Shown: piece by piece, positions 10,965 to 21,625 of the stretch
Position numbering within the stretch: the first letter of the stretch is position 1
Layout of the letters: each line of letters opens with the position of its first letter
Translations under genes and position numbers: made by a program
The notes under the pieces: generated by a model
What the model saw: the letters and a program-made list of their open reading frames with translations, nothing else
Told to the model about the DNA's origin: nothing
The model's database searches: none
Assembly: GCA_011009095.1 (NCBI GenBank)
Contig: VTPC01090618.1
Location: forward strand, 265,118 to 329,117
Direction: 5' to 3'
Source of the DNA: Ignelater luminosus
Lineage: Eukaryota; Arthropoda; Insecta; Coleoptera; Elateridae
DNA length: 64,000 nucleotides

Positions 10965-11911
10965 TTTTGCGTATTTTGCTCTTGATGCCCTCCATCATGT
11001 GTTGGATGATGTTCACATTAATTTTTTGAAACAATTAATGATACGTGTTTTCAGTTGCTTTGCCAATGATGCTTCCCAGCCACTGAACTGAGATAAAATT
11101 GATCATAAATGCTCGATAGGTCGAGCCTGGGGCACATTGGATGGATTTGCATTTTTTTGGTGCTATCCATATTTTGTTGCTTTCCAGGCCAAAATAGTAT
11201 TTTGTCATATTTATGATGTTTCTTAACGAAATCAAGCATTTTAGATAAACATTTTTTTATATACGTGTTTGAATTAACGACTTCTTTCTATGTTTGTAAA
11301 TAAAAACTAGCGATTTCTTTAATAGAAATTGAGCACCACGTTAACACCTTCTGTTCAAATTTTGATTTTTTAATGAATCTTACGTCTTATGAGGCGTCCT
11401 TTTTATTTTTGATATAATAATCTCGGTTAGTAATATCACAACTGTTGGAAAATGTAAAATATTTTTCGTCGCCCATTATAACAGTTACGTCTTCGTTTAA
11501 GTATTTGTTCCGCAATAGTCTGCATTTTAAGGGTATCTCTCGTAATTGTTTTTCAGAATATCTGAGTTTGATACTTCTTTTGTATCGTTTTTTACCCATT
11601 TTAACCAAACTGCGACTGATTGTATCTTTGGAAACATTAAATTTTTTAGAAAGTTTCCGGGTGCTTACATCAATATGATTTTCAGCAGCTTTCTTCAAAT
11701 TCTTCATTCTAACCGAGGTCAAAATTAATTTCCTTTCAGGTTTCTTTTTATTTTCTGGTTCAATATTTTTCCAATATCGAGTAAAAATCAAATGCAAGGT
11801 ACTACGTTTAAAATCTTCTTTTAAAAAATGACTTGAACTGTTTTTTTGATTGTGCGATCCAAGCATATTATATACTCGACAGTTTAAATTATTTTGATCT
11901 CTCACTTTCAT
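10965..11911 (-). pseudogene. Degenerate transposase of the 10833-12031 element
   Basis: The first 174 codons (11911-11387) hold a DNA-binding region with paired helix-turn-helix segments (RKLSKKFNVSKDTISRSLVK) and the first catalytic block VIMGDEKYFTFSNS. A stop follows, then FIKKSKFEQKVLTWCSIS, another stop, and in a further stretch LDFVKKHHKYDKILFWP (11250-11180), where the family has 'FWPDlasshya' carrying the second catalytic Asp. Here the residue after FWP is Gly, so the active site is damaged. IQCAPGSTYRAF and SSIYDQF fit the 'NPPnvPqaRPIE.fW' block carrying the last acidic residue, after frameshifts. Related intact proteins have a widely spaced second pair of acidic residues (possibly DD37E), but that cannot be measured on this broken copy. 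Confidence 0.75.
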
Positions 11912-12003
11912 TGCAATAATTGTAACACCATTAATGATTTGACATGCTGCAAATTTTATACAAGCAGTCGCATAACCCTATATATATTTTAAAACAGTCA
12001 AAG

Positions 12004-12031
12004 TTTGTCCAGCTACTTCTGATACATACCT
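12004..12031. repeat. Right terminal inverted repeat of the Tc1/mariner element
   Basis: Perfect reverse complement of 10833-10860; followed by the second TA copy. Confidence 0.9.
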
Positions 12032-12033
12032 TA

Positions 12034-15000
12034 GTAGTAGTAGTAGTATATGGTTTGTTACGGTTTTATTTTCATCTAAAGCACTAGCGTATAGAGTCGC
12101 AATCTGAGTCCTGCCTATATCAACTTTAGGACGCGCTACCGCGATTTTTTTTATTTTTTTTTGCTATTTGAAACGAACTTTGCCGATTTAGTTATTCTGT
12201 CTGCGAACTTTAATTGTTTTTGCTGTTTATATCGATTCTTTAACTGTTTTTACTGATTATTATATCGTTTTCAATAAATTTGTTCTGTATATTATTAATT
12301 TTTTTTCTATTTAGCTTTTGGATATAATTAATTGTAATTGCCATTATATTTGAAATTCTATGCTATTTTTTTTTAATTTTGTCTTGCTTGCAGCGTTCTG
12401 GCGCCTTAAATAAATTTGGACGTTGTCAAGCTGACTTGCGAGGGTTTTATTTGACACCTGGTCTCGTTGTTTGGAGCATTTTCTTTTCAGATACGCTTAA
12501 TAGTATTTATAAGTCATGTAAGCATTACTTCGATATACTTTACTGCAGCACAGTGTTCTAGTTCAATGACTTCTTTTCGTTACCCTGTTTCTTAGGCGGT
12601 AATCACAACGCCGTATTTTGAATCGAGAGTGGCTTTCAGTGATTACTTCCATACTACCCACTTAATTCGCCAATGCAACTGTGAGTTGTTGTTCTATGGT
12701 TTTGAAAGTGTATTGCATAGGTAAAACTTTTGGTAATCTCGGGAACTCTTTGGTGATTTTATGAATATTGATAAATTTGACGACTAAGACATTTACTCTG
12801 AGAAGAGTCGCTGCGGGTTCTTTAAGTAACTAAAACAGTTCTGGTGAGTTCAAAATTTTTAGTAAGATTGCACGCTTTTTCCAGCAGAATTTAATGATTA
12901 ACTGTGAAATTTAATTATTCAAGATTGTCTTAAATATATTAGGCATGATGCAGAATTTGTTTTTCATCGAAAACCCTAGTATGAAGAATAGTTGTACCAT
13001 TCTCGTTAACAAACTTTTCCAAGAGGGCTCTTTACGATTCCTGAACGATGACTATTATTTTAGACGTACTTTATATCTTTTTTGATTTTATTTTGTCTAA
13101 ATGGTATCATCTAATCAGACAGATTTTTTTTACTTTTCTTCTCTCTCTGTGTTGATAGGATTATGTACACTTATCTTATTTCTGATCTTAGATCTTATTA
13201 TGTTCATTTCCGACAGTTGCACAAACGGTAGAACATGACACACTGTTAGAGAGGGCTAATTATTGAAAGTGAGAGTTCTTATTGCTTTTGTACGTTATAG
13301 TGTTATGTGCTTGCTGGTGAATATTAAAGTTGCATTTTTATCTCCAGCCTCATTTGTTGAAAGAAACAAAAAGTTTGTTATCATGGATGACTTTAGGGCA
13401 GCCTCTACTTCTCAGTATCTGCATAGTTGCGTGCGTTACTATGTCTAATGCAATTATTATCAGTTATAAAGTTGACATCTTTCTTATAAGTTTTGGTAGT
13501 AGCCACAATCAGTGAACTGATAATTTCATTTTTATGTAAAGATAAAAGTGAATTTTAATTCAGTTTTCCTCCGTTGTTTTAGTCACAATAACCTTGACAT
13601 CACCACACATTCCATTTCAGTTTTGTCTCACTTTGACTAAATCTAAAATTAGAACCCTTTATTCAAACTGTCTCCGGATTTATCACACAAAATGTCCTCT
13701 GTCGAGATTGTAGTAATGCCTTTAAGCAAAGCTATAGACAACTTATTTATGGTCCCCAAAGCAGGGCTAATGGGATAATTTAATAATCATAAGCCAGCGG
13801 TGGAGCATTTCACTTAGGGCCTAGCGCGATTAGAAGTCCGGAACGAGAGTCCGGGGGCCGATGATTGAACGTGACAGGACCTACAGACGAACGGACGAGG
13901 GAAACCCTAGGCTGCACTTACTGTTCGCCGCACACCTGATTAAAATATAAGTTGCCACCCTTAAAAGCAAAAAGGAAGGTGTGGTGGAGGAATTTTGCAA
14001 ATATTTGCAAATAAACCCCACAAATTAAATTTTATGTGAATAAATAAATAGAGAACAGGTTTTAGATTTTTTGATTCATGAAGTAAATAACTGGGGGAAT
14101 TATTGCATTATTGTCACGACACAAAACTTCATACACTAACACCCATGTACAGATAGAAAAAAACCCTACACCGTAGATAATTTTACATAATTGTGCGCGA
14201 TATTCTATAAACATGACTGAAAGCGACACGCGGCCGGATAATGAACTAAAGAAACTATCAATAACAAACTTATGACTGTGATCGTATAAAATATGGCTAG
14301 AATAAAAATTTCCCCATTCTAATATCCCACGTGCAATTTGCGGCTTGAGGGCGGTGCCACGTGTCTACGGCTGAATAAAGAAGTTATAGCCGGATCCGAA
14401 GACACGTGCTTGAACGTATGCCGAACATAACGTCGTCGCGCTTCACTGCATAGGTGTAACTTCATGTTTTGATAACTTTATGGACGTTATGTTTAGCTGC
14501 TATGCATATTTAAAAAGATGGAAAAGGGTAGAACTAGGAGAAAGGCGGTACGGTATTGCATAGAACGAGGTAGGCTATTACAATATGTTGCTTTTATATT
14601 TTGGAAGTGACTTGGATAATTTTTTATTTTTATTCGTGTAAATTTAGAATTTTGATTAAAATTGTTTTTGATTTCAACATTTTAACTGCATAGTATGTAA
14701 CATGAAATACATGGTATCATTTATCAGAAACGTACCTATAACTATTATTGTTAATGCATCAGCGAACAAATACTAATCAAATATGAATTAATTAATTTCC
14801 AGGGTATCAAATTACTGACAATTTTCGGTGTAATCGATAAACTGTTATAGACTACTTTTAACTGCTGACATGCTTAAAATGCTTCCAATTATTTTAATGC
14901 ATGATGTGTCGAGAATAATAGATGTACCTAGGTCCTAAAATGCTTTCTTGTGATACTTAGTAACGTAGTGAAACTAACGGAGCTACAGCTAAAACTAAAA

Positions 15001-15139
15001 ACGAAAATATATTTGGAAGAGTTTCATGCTAATATTGTATTTTCAATCACTTCAAAGACTGAATCAATCCAAAAGATGAATCCAATGAAAAAGTTTAGAA
15101 TGTTATTCCAGAAGAGTTATACAATTCTTGTTTAGATTG
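12034..15139. other. No gene recognised; GC-richer patch at 13790-13960 and an E-box cluster at 14328-14408
   Basis: AT-rich sequence with only short unrecognised frames. The stretch 13790-13960 is clearly richer in G and C than its surroundings and contains AGTCCGG twice within about 20 bases; it may be part of an unrecognised element. Three CACGTG hexamers lie at 14328, 14358 and 14403. Confidence 0.4.
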
Positions 15140-15900
15140 TACATACAGGGAGCTGCGCAAGGATACATATGTCAACGTAAATGTAGTATAAGGGTGATGT
15201 TTCATTCAAATGAAAGTTGATTTTTTTTACTTAAATGACTTTGCATATTCCTCCAGAATTCCCTAAATACCATATGTGTAGAAAAACGGGCAAAACCGGT
15301 TAACATCAAACTGGGGGTTGAAATTTTGCAAATGAATGGACACCCGTGACCATAGGGAGGGACGTACCTTACTGGCGTTCCGAAATTCGTATTATACAAA
15401 CTTTCAATAATAAGCAACCAAATTTCCAAGTCTTAATATGTAATTCAAGCATATTTTTAAGATTTTTTTTTTAAATCTGGAAAAAACTGTGACAAAGTGA
15501 ACTTTTTCGCATAAAATGTTAATTAAAGAAACAAAGACCACACTGGTCTTTCTGATATTTTGATTTTAGGAATTAGGATAAAAAGACTGATAAAATGATG
15601 CAAATTTCAAGTCGTTAGGATTGGGTACGATAAGTGACATTTTTCGGTTTTACATGGAACCGCCCATGTCTACCGTTCTGGCGTTTTCAGCAAAATACTT
15701 GAATTTCTTCACTTTACGAGAATTTATAAACGCCAGATAGTTAGGATTTGTGAAAAACTAGACATTTTCATAATTTCCACTAGGAGCGCATGCTCACACC
15801 TAGCTGGTTGAAATTTTCACCAGAGTACCTAAATACCTTTCTGCGTCGATATGTAACAACGCCAGAAAGTTAGAATTCAGGTCTTTTTTTTTCTGTCAGT
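15140..15900. repeat. Degenerate repeat region with recurring AACGCCAG-type motifs
   Basis: ACGCCAGATAGTTAGGATTT (15730) and ACGCCAGAAAGTTAGAATTC (15859) are near-copies about 130 bp apart. The inverse CTGGCGTT occurs near 15374 and 15678. GGTTGAAATTTT recurs at about 15313 and 15805. No coding frame of interest. This looks like decayed non-coding sequence of a repeat family I cannot name. Confidence 0.4.
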
Positions 15901-18498
15901 GGCTCTTGTACTAAAACGACATTTATTTATCTCTGCTCGTGAATTCATCAAGAATAGACAGTTGGATATTTTTTAATGGTTTGGAACTTTACCGATACTG
16001 AAACATGGTTAAGTAAAAGTTAAAGTTTTTTGGGAAATACTTATTAGAATAGTAAGTTTCAGACAGGTTAGGCACGTTTCTGTGAATCATTAAAAAAATC
16101 CAAAACATCCCCAAAAGGATTCACTGCTCTCAGAAAAGAAAAATGGTTATAACCTTAGAGCGTTTGGATTTTGGTCAGGTGCGAGTATTATTATGGTATA
16201 CTGCCTTGTATATTTACGCATCGTCAAGCAATGTTGGGAATTTGGTATTGTACATTATTTTAGAAAAACTTTTGTCGGTCAAGACAATAAGACAAATTAG
16301 TCGATGCCTGAGGTGTTTCAAATTTTACTGCATCAGACTATACCAATTAGTAGATACCAATTGACTTTGTTGCTACTCTTCTTGCCTGACAACAACACCA
16401 GTAGCAAAAGAGCACTCTAGATTATCCATTCATTACGCTGGTGGTGTTCGACAAAACAACACAAACACAAGAAGCACACTCATCCTCAGCAGTGGATCGG
16501 CTCTTCAGCAACTTTGATCAGTTTAATTAAAGCATGGTACCATCCACCATCAACGCATCGCATCAACTTAAATATTAAGTAAAATACAGGTCAAATTTTA
16601 TTTCAATGAGAATTATTAGAAAATCGAACAAAGCAAATAGAAATAAAGATTTCACCTACAAGATTATAGTTGAGTGCAGAAGGATCGTCCACAAGCGAGA
16701 GATAGAAGCGACGTGGTCCAGTTAATAGAGAGCTACTTCTAGAATTTCAGCACACAGTCTAAGTTAAATATCGTCAAATGCGATAAACTATCGTGGCTAA
16801 TCCAGCAGTAAAGATTCCACCGCCGCGCCGCGCCGTCTTATAGAAGTGCCTTCACGAATTATCTACAAACAAGGACAGCCGCAGTCCAGTTTTGTGATGA
16901 AGCAGCACACTGGTAAAACCCTCTTCTGCTTCATGAAATGAGCCAAACTCTACGTAAACGACAAGAAAAAGAGTTAATATGACAGAGAACTCACAAACAG
17001 TAAACTGATGACCCACTGTACCACCATGATTACGAGAAACGACTACCTAGGCAGTAAAGTGACGACAATGAATGTTCTCTGCACAGGAACTACTGAGCTA
17101 GAATGAAGCAAGATTTACTAGCTTTGCAGGCTTAACTCATCGCATCTACTACTTTTAAAGACATTATCAAACCTTTAACGTAACCAAGGGCAGCAATCAG
17201 CTTTGCGGATAAAGCACCAGAAGCTGTCCCATACACCCACGGTAAGAACTGGAGTCCATTTAACTGACAACAGCTATCTAGCACCAGTGCTTAACAATGC
17301 AAACACAGCAATGATCCAGCCGGATCTAAGGAATAAACCCACACCGACGAAGCACACGAAGCGTAAGTGTTCCCCACTCTAGAGACACCCTCACTGATGC
17401 TGTGATCATTACCGAGTTCATCAGCAGCACTGTCCCGTCACTTATTCAAACTATGAATCATCCAGCAAGAAGATTGTGACCCTAGCCGTCATCATCGAGA
17501 ACATTAGTTAATTCGAGCCGAGAGTTTCTTTCTTGAAAAGATGAGAATATCGACAGTTGTTCTCTACTCTGCGTTATTAAGTTCTAATAAAAAGCATTAA
17601 AAAGAGGAACTCGGAGATTGCAGAAACATTTCAGCATAATACGAACACGTACAATGCTGGGAACAGCAGAATGAAAGAATAACCAAAAAAAGAAAGAAAC
17701 GGAAAGAGAAGAAATGTAGGGACAGATGAAAGGAGGTATAATGCCACAAAAAAAACAAGACAGAGCAAAATGAATAAAGACGATAAATCTTCAGAAGAAG
17801 ATGAAAAGACAGAAAGAATTGAGTGAATGAAGGATAAAGATGTACCAGGGGAACAAAAACACACAATATCAGTGGTAAAGCCAACGGGAAACTGGAGAGC
17901 GATTTGATAACGGAGCGAATTTGCCAGTCAATGCAAATCTCCCCCTGCTTCATTATATCACATCTAGTAGATGCCGATATATGCCCTGTACCACAAATTA
18001 AAAATTATCCTTCTCCAGGATTAAGAAGAAGTATCGTCTATACCGGTCGCAGCAGAAATGACGAAGATCTGACGGATTTTAAAAAATCGAAAGCACAATA
18101 ATTCAAGCAAAGAAGGAATCTGAGGCTGTCTTTTGGGTTAACAGATGACATAACTGAAGAAAAATTAGGGAAGACGATATGAAGAAGACTAAACCTAGGA
18201 AGACTAGCCGATCATGGCAAAGAGGAGACAAGGAGGAAAATTTACAATAGAAGTCCTCGAGATTTGAGTAAATAGTTTGAGATCATACTTCTATAGTTAA
18301 GTAGTGTTTGGCTATACAATTTCAATTCAAGTATATACCTGAAGGTGACAGCACAGGTGTGTCGAACAAAATCTTTTGTAATCGTCTACACAAAATGAGA
18401 AAAAAACATTAATTTACTGTAAATTCGGAGGTTGACAAATGTCAAGTTAGGTATATAAATGGAAAAACATATTTATTGTATATTACTTATTTTGTTTA
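15901..18498. other. No gene recognised; possible LTR-like end near 17530-17600 and a purine-rich tract
   Basis: Between 16400 and 17600 base composition changes (more C and A, many short CAC/AGC strings), and the stretch ending TGTTCTCTACTCTGCGTTAT with a following AATAAA-type signal (about 17590) resembles the 3' part of an LTR, but no partner copy was seen. From 17640 to 17870 the plus strand is strongly purine-rich; the minus-strand ORF at 17597-17953, rich in Phe, Leu and Ser, is the shadow of that composition. Confidence 0.35.
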
Positions 18499-18500
18499 TA

Positions 18501-19350
18501 CGAGGTGTGTCTGAAAAGTATCCGGCCTTGTGTTCTAACTGTGTACCTACGTGTGCTATTGTCGAAGACAGGTATTCTTTATGTGGAGGGGACTTTTATG
18601 AGTCCCCGTGTCGGATGGCACCGTCCTGCAAACCCTCAGTCGACAATGGTTCGCTGTTCAGTTAACGTCGAACCTCGTGCGCGTCGCATTTCACGATGAC
18701 TGAACACGCCGAACGTGTTTAGAAACTATTCACATTATTCGCAAAGTGTACGGCGATGAATCTATGAGTGACCTGCAGATTAAAGAGTGGTTTAGACGAT
18801 TTAAAAATGGTCATACATCAGTTGTTTTGGCAGGTTCGCAACAACAAAAACTTCTGAAAATGTGAGACAAGTGCGAGTTTTAATTAATCAAGATGGTCGT
18901 TTGACTGGACTAAGAAGTTTTGAAACGATTACGTGACGCAGTGAGATGGAAACAGCCAGATTTGCGGAAAAGTGCCGACTGAGTGCTTCACCAAGACAAC
19001 GCAGCTGCCCCTTTCTCGCACTCTATTTAGCAATTTCTTGGGAAACACGGCATTGTACAGCTACCGTACAGTCCCGACTTGGCTCTTTGCGACTTTTAGC
19101 TGTTCCCCAAATTGAAAAATACCTTTATAGGAAGAAGATTCGACGACGTGGACGTGGGAATGTGGCAAAGTAGTTATTAGCTATTCCGAAAGCTGAATAC
19201 ACAGAGTGTTTCCGAAAGTTGGAGAATCGGCGAAGGAAAGTTGTGGCTTCCAAAGGGGGAGTACTTTGAAGGGAATAACATCGCCATTGGTCAGGATTAG
19301 CTTTTTCTCTTACTACAGCACAAGGTCGGATACTTTCCGGACAGATCTCG
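18501..19350 (+). mobile_element. Internally deleted mariner element with inverted repeats and TA duplication
   Basis: The left end (18501, CGAGGTGTGTCTGAAAAGTA...) and the reverse complement of the right end (from 19350, CGAGATCTGTCCGGAAAGTA...) match over about 32 bp with five mismatches. Both are flanked by TA (18499-18500 and 19351-19352). The 850-bp length is well below the roughly 1.3 kb of intact mariners, showing deletion. The imperfect ends and broken gene indicate an old copy. Confidence 0.85.
18700..19275 (+). pseudogene. Mariner transposase remnant inside the 18501-19350 element
   Basis: In shifting frames the plus strand gives IRKVYGDESMSDLQIKEWFR then RFKNGHTSV (N-terminal helix-turn-helix), VRQVRVLINQDGRLTG (linker), LHQDNAAAPFSHSI (second catalytic Asp block), LPYSPDLALCDF (third Asp block), and the C-terminal SKGEYFEG near 19255. 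The segment holding the first catalytic Asp is deleted, joining the linker almost directly to LHQDNAAAP. Stops and frameshifts confirm loss of function. Confidence 0.8.
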
Positions 19351-19352
19351 TA

Positions 19353-20149
19353 TACTTCACAAAACAATTACAAAAAAGCTTTTTCATTATACAGAGCATT
19401 CAAGTTTTAATAAAAAACTCTTACTGTTTCAACATCTGTGAATATTGAAATGAAATCTTCTGCATTGTAGTGGAAGATTCAAGAGCAACAAGTCCCCTTT
19501 TTAAAAAACGTATGTTAAGCTACCGAAATAGTAAATATCTTTGTCATTTTAGAATTTTACCTTCACTCTAATAGTAAAAGTGGTAAAAGCTCTTTTGCAT
19601 TTGTTCCGTGGCGCAATATCTAGAAGAATTAGATTTCTCAGTCATAAGTTGTTTTTGCAATAGCTTGATATACAATACGCTCTAAAATCCAAAGAAAGAC
19701 AAGAACCACTTTTGGGTTACTATGTGACTTATCTGAGTAAAAAGTTCTGATTCCTCACTTAAAAATTTTTTGAATTTCTGCAATGTTTACAAAAGTTTAC
19801 AGTTTAGCAATAAAGACTAACATTTTGCGCCTGCAACCACACGAATACTGCAACGTTTCCTTCCACATGAGTTTTACACAATATATTTTCTATATCTATA
19901 TTACGTTTTTTACTACCGAAAATAAATATATTGCATATTTTTTAGCAGTTTATACTAACACAGCAGAGTAGTGAGAAAAGTACTTTTTACACTGCATTTG
20001 CTTTCTTAAATACTTTCCACACTAAATGTGCGTGCATAATTTTCAAAGAAAGTAATAAAACGATAAAATTAAAAAATACTGATAAACAATAAATAACCTA
20101 TAACAAACGAGTCTTTGATTTCTAGTAAGACGAGTATAGCTTGCTCTTC
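19353..20149. other. No gene recognised; AT-rich spacer
   Basis: Only short frames of AT-rich composition. Nothing identifiable. Confidence 0.5.
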
Positions 20150-20445
20150 CATTTATAATAGCTTACATCTTTCTACTCATTCTTTTTATCACGTTTTAAA
20201 TGAATTGCTGAGGGATATTCTCTTATTCTTCCCCAAGAACCGTTCGCAGTTCTTCCACTGTGTGAGGAAATGGTGACCGATTCTTAACATGTCTTCCAAG
20301 CTCGTCCCATACGTGTTCAACAGTATTCAAGTCCTGGACTTACGATAATTGCCAGAGCAAGAAGATAGTCCGTCGCAACCCTTGCCGTATGTGGTCGGGC
20401 ACTGACAAGTTGTTATGAAACTTCATAATATGTGTGGCCCCTGAT
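20150..20445 (-). pseudogene. Tc1-like transposase, C-terminal fragment
   Basis: One minus-strand frame, interrupted by single stops, reads PDHIRQGLRRTIFLLWQLS, then VQDLNTVEHVWDELGRHVKN, then FPHTVEELRTVLGEE, then ENIPQQFI, and ends INGRASYTRL. This is the classic Tc1 C-terminus ('PDLNPIEHvWdeL.r.vr...P.....L...l.eeW..IPq..i..li.smp.r...vi.a.GG.trY'), in which the final catalytic Glu lies in the PIEH block (preserved here as TVEH). Four in-frame stops mark it as a relic. Its left part lies next to the GC-rich insert starting at 20496, so that insertion may have separated it from the rest, although nothing matching was seen beyond 21625. Confidence 0.75.
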
Positions 20446-20484
20446 TTCTCTGCTCGCCCGTGTATATAAATACAATCTAAAATA

Positions 20485-20495
20485 AATAGGTGATT
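20485..20495. repeat. Target-site duplication, left copy (AATAGGTGATT)
   Basis: Identical 11-bp copy at 21615-21625. The pair exactly brackets the GC-rich insert 20496-21614. Confidence 0.85.
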
Positions 20496-21614
20496 CGCAG
20501 TCCGGCCGCGAGTGCAAAGCGAGGCAGTCCACCCGGTCTCCAGCGCGAGTGTAGTGCATCGGCGACGAAGAGTACGGGCTCAATCAACAGCGCGGTAGTC
20601 GGGGGCTACCGCCATCCCTCCCTCCAGAGTCTGTGTATTGGGGGGCACAGGCCTGGCCCAATTTCCACCGCCAACGGGGCGACTTGAGGTCGCACTGCTG
20701 CATCATCCCACCGACCGTCGGTCTTCAGGAATTGGGGAGCTTGAGGACCGCGACCGCCACATATCCTACCAACCCAAGATGCAGTAGATGGATCAACGGC
20801 CGCTCCACCACCATCCGGTGCCTGCGTAGGGGTGCGTAGGCCCGGCCTACTCCATCCACACATCTCAGCCTCATCCGACCGGCCCGGGTAGCTACCGGAC
20901 CGCGACCAACCCAATTCCTTTCCCACCCAAACCCTTGAGCCCGAGGCTCCTCAAGGTACCAACTCCACTGCGCCCGGAAATTCGTCGCCTTTCCGCTACA
21001 CTTCCCGCCAAATCCTTTCCCGCCAAATCATTTCCCGCCTAATAATTTCCCGCCAATAATTCCCGGTACACCACACCCATTCCACAACCGCCACACTGTT
21101 CTCACTGGGGTTTTCCGTGGTTTCCCTAGTGGTGAAGGCAAATGCCGGAACAGTTTCTGCACTAGTCCACGGCACACTATGCACACCTAGACACCTACAC
21201 ACCACTACACTAACATATACACACTCTCACACTACTCATTACACAATTCCAACACCGTTCTGAAAAGAACCGCCGCATCGTGCTCCACATCGTCGTCACT
21301 GTGTGACGGCTCGCTGGCTGTCCTTGGGCATTCCACCTGAACATGGGTCATCGACATCGGCGGGGACTATGGAGGACCCTGATTCCGGCCTGCTCCACCG
21401 TCGCCACCAGACCATCATCGCCGTGGACGGGCGTGCGGACTGCCTGGTACGTGACATGACATGACATTGACGACCAACCAATTTTCCTTCTCCAACGCAC
21501 CATTCCGCTGACTTCCCTCTTCTCCAACAAACAACCACCACCAGGCTTAAGAGAGGTTAAGTCCTCTAAGGAGCCAGCCGCCTACGGCGGCATTTCTTAC
21601 ATTACCTGATGATG
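20496..21614 (+). mobile_element. GC-rich non-LTR retroinsert (non-autonomous or internally deleted LINE)
   Basis: A 1119-bp block much richer in G and C than the surrounding AT-rich DNA, framed by the 11-bp duplication AATAGGTGATT. There are no terminal inverted repeats. The right end has a stem-like GCCGCCTACGGCGGC (about 21578-21592) and finishes ACCTGATGATG, the kind of short-repeat 3' end seen in several LINE clades. These traits indicate target-primed reverse transcription in plus orientation. The interior has several short open frames on both strands but no endonuclease or RT motif, so the element is either a SINE-like passenger or a LINE that kept its untranslated ends and lost its ORFs. 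The sharp duplication suggests a fairly recent insertion. Confidence 0.75.
21001..21059 (+). repeat. Short tandem repeat, about 15 bp x 4 (TTTCCCGCCAAATCN)
   Basis: Units begin at 21001, 21016, 21031 and 21046, each starting (C/T)TTCCCGCC. They lie inside the GC-rich retroinsert. Confidence 0.8.
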
Positions 21615-21625
21615 AATAGGTGATT
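21615..21625. repeat. Target-site duplication, right copy (AATAGGTGATT)
   Basis: Identical to 20485-20495. Confidence 0.85.

Larger units (their letters stand above)
10833..12031 (-). mobile_element. Tc1/mariner-superfamily element with perfect 28-bp inverted repeats and TA duplication
   Basis: The element is bounded by TA (10831-10832 and 12032-12033). The inverted repeats at 10833-10860 and 12004-12031 are identical over 28 bp (start AGGTATGTATCAGAAGTAGC). Length is 1199 bp, normal for this superfamily. The transposase is read on the minus strand and is broken (next entry). Well-preserved ends with a decayed gene mean it could still be moved by a related active transposase if one exists elsewhere. 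A short TAG repeat adjoins the right end. Confidence 0.9.

Noticed and set aside
17597..17953. 118-codon minus-strand ORF rich in Phe, Leu and Ser
   Set aside because: Product of a purine-rich plus strand; low-complexity composition and no motif.
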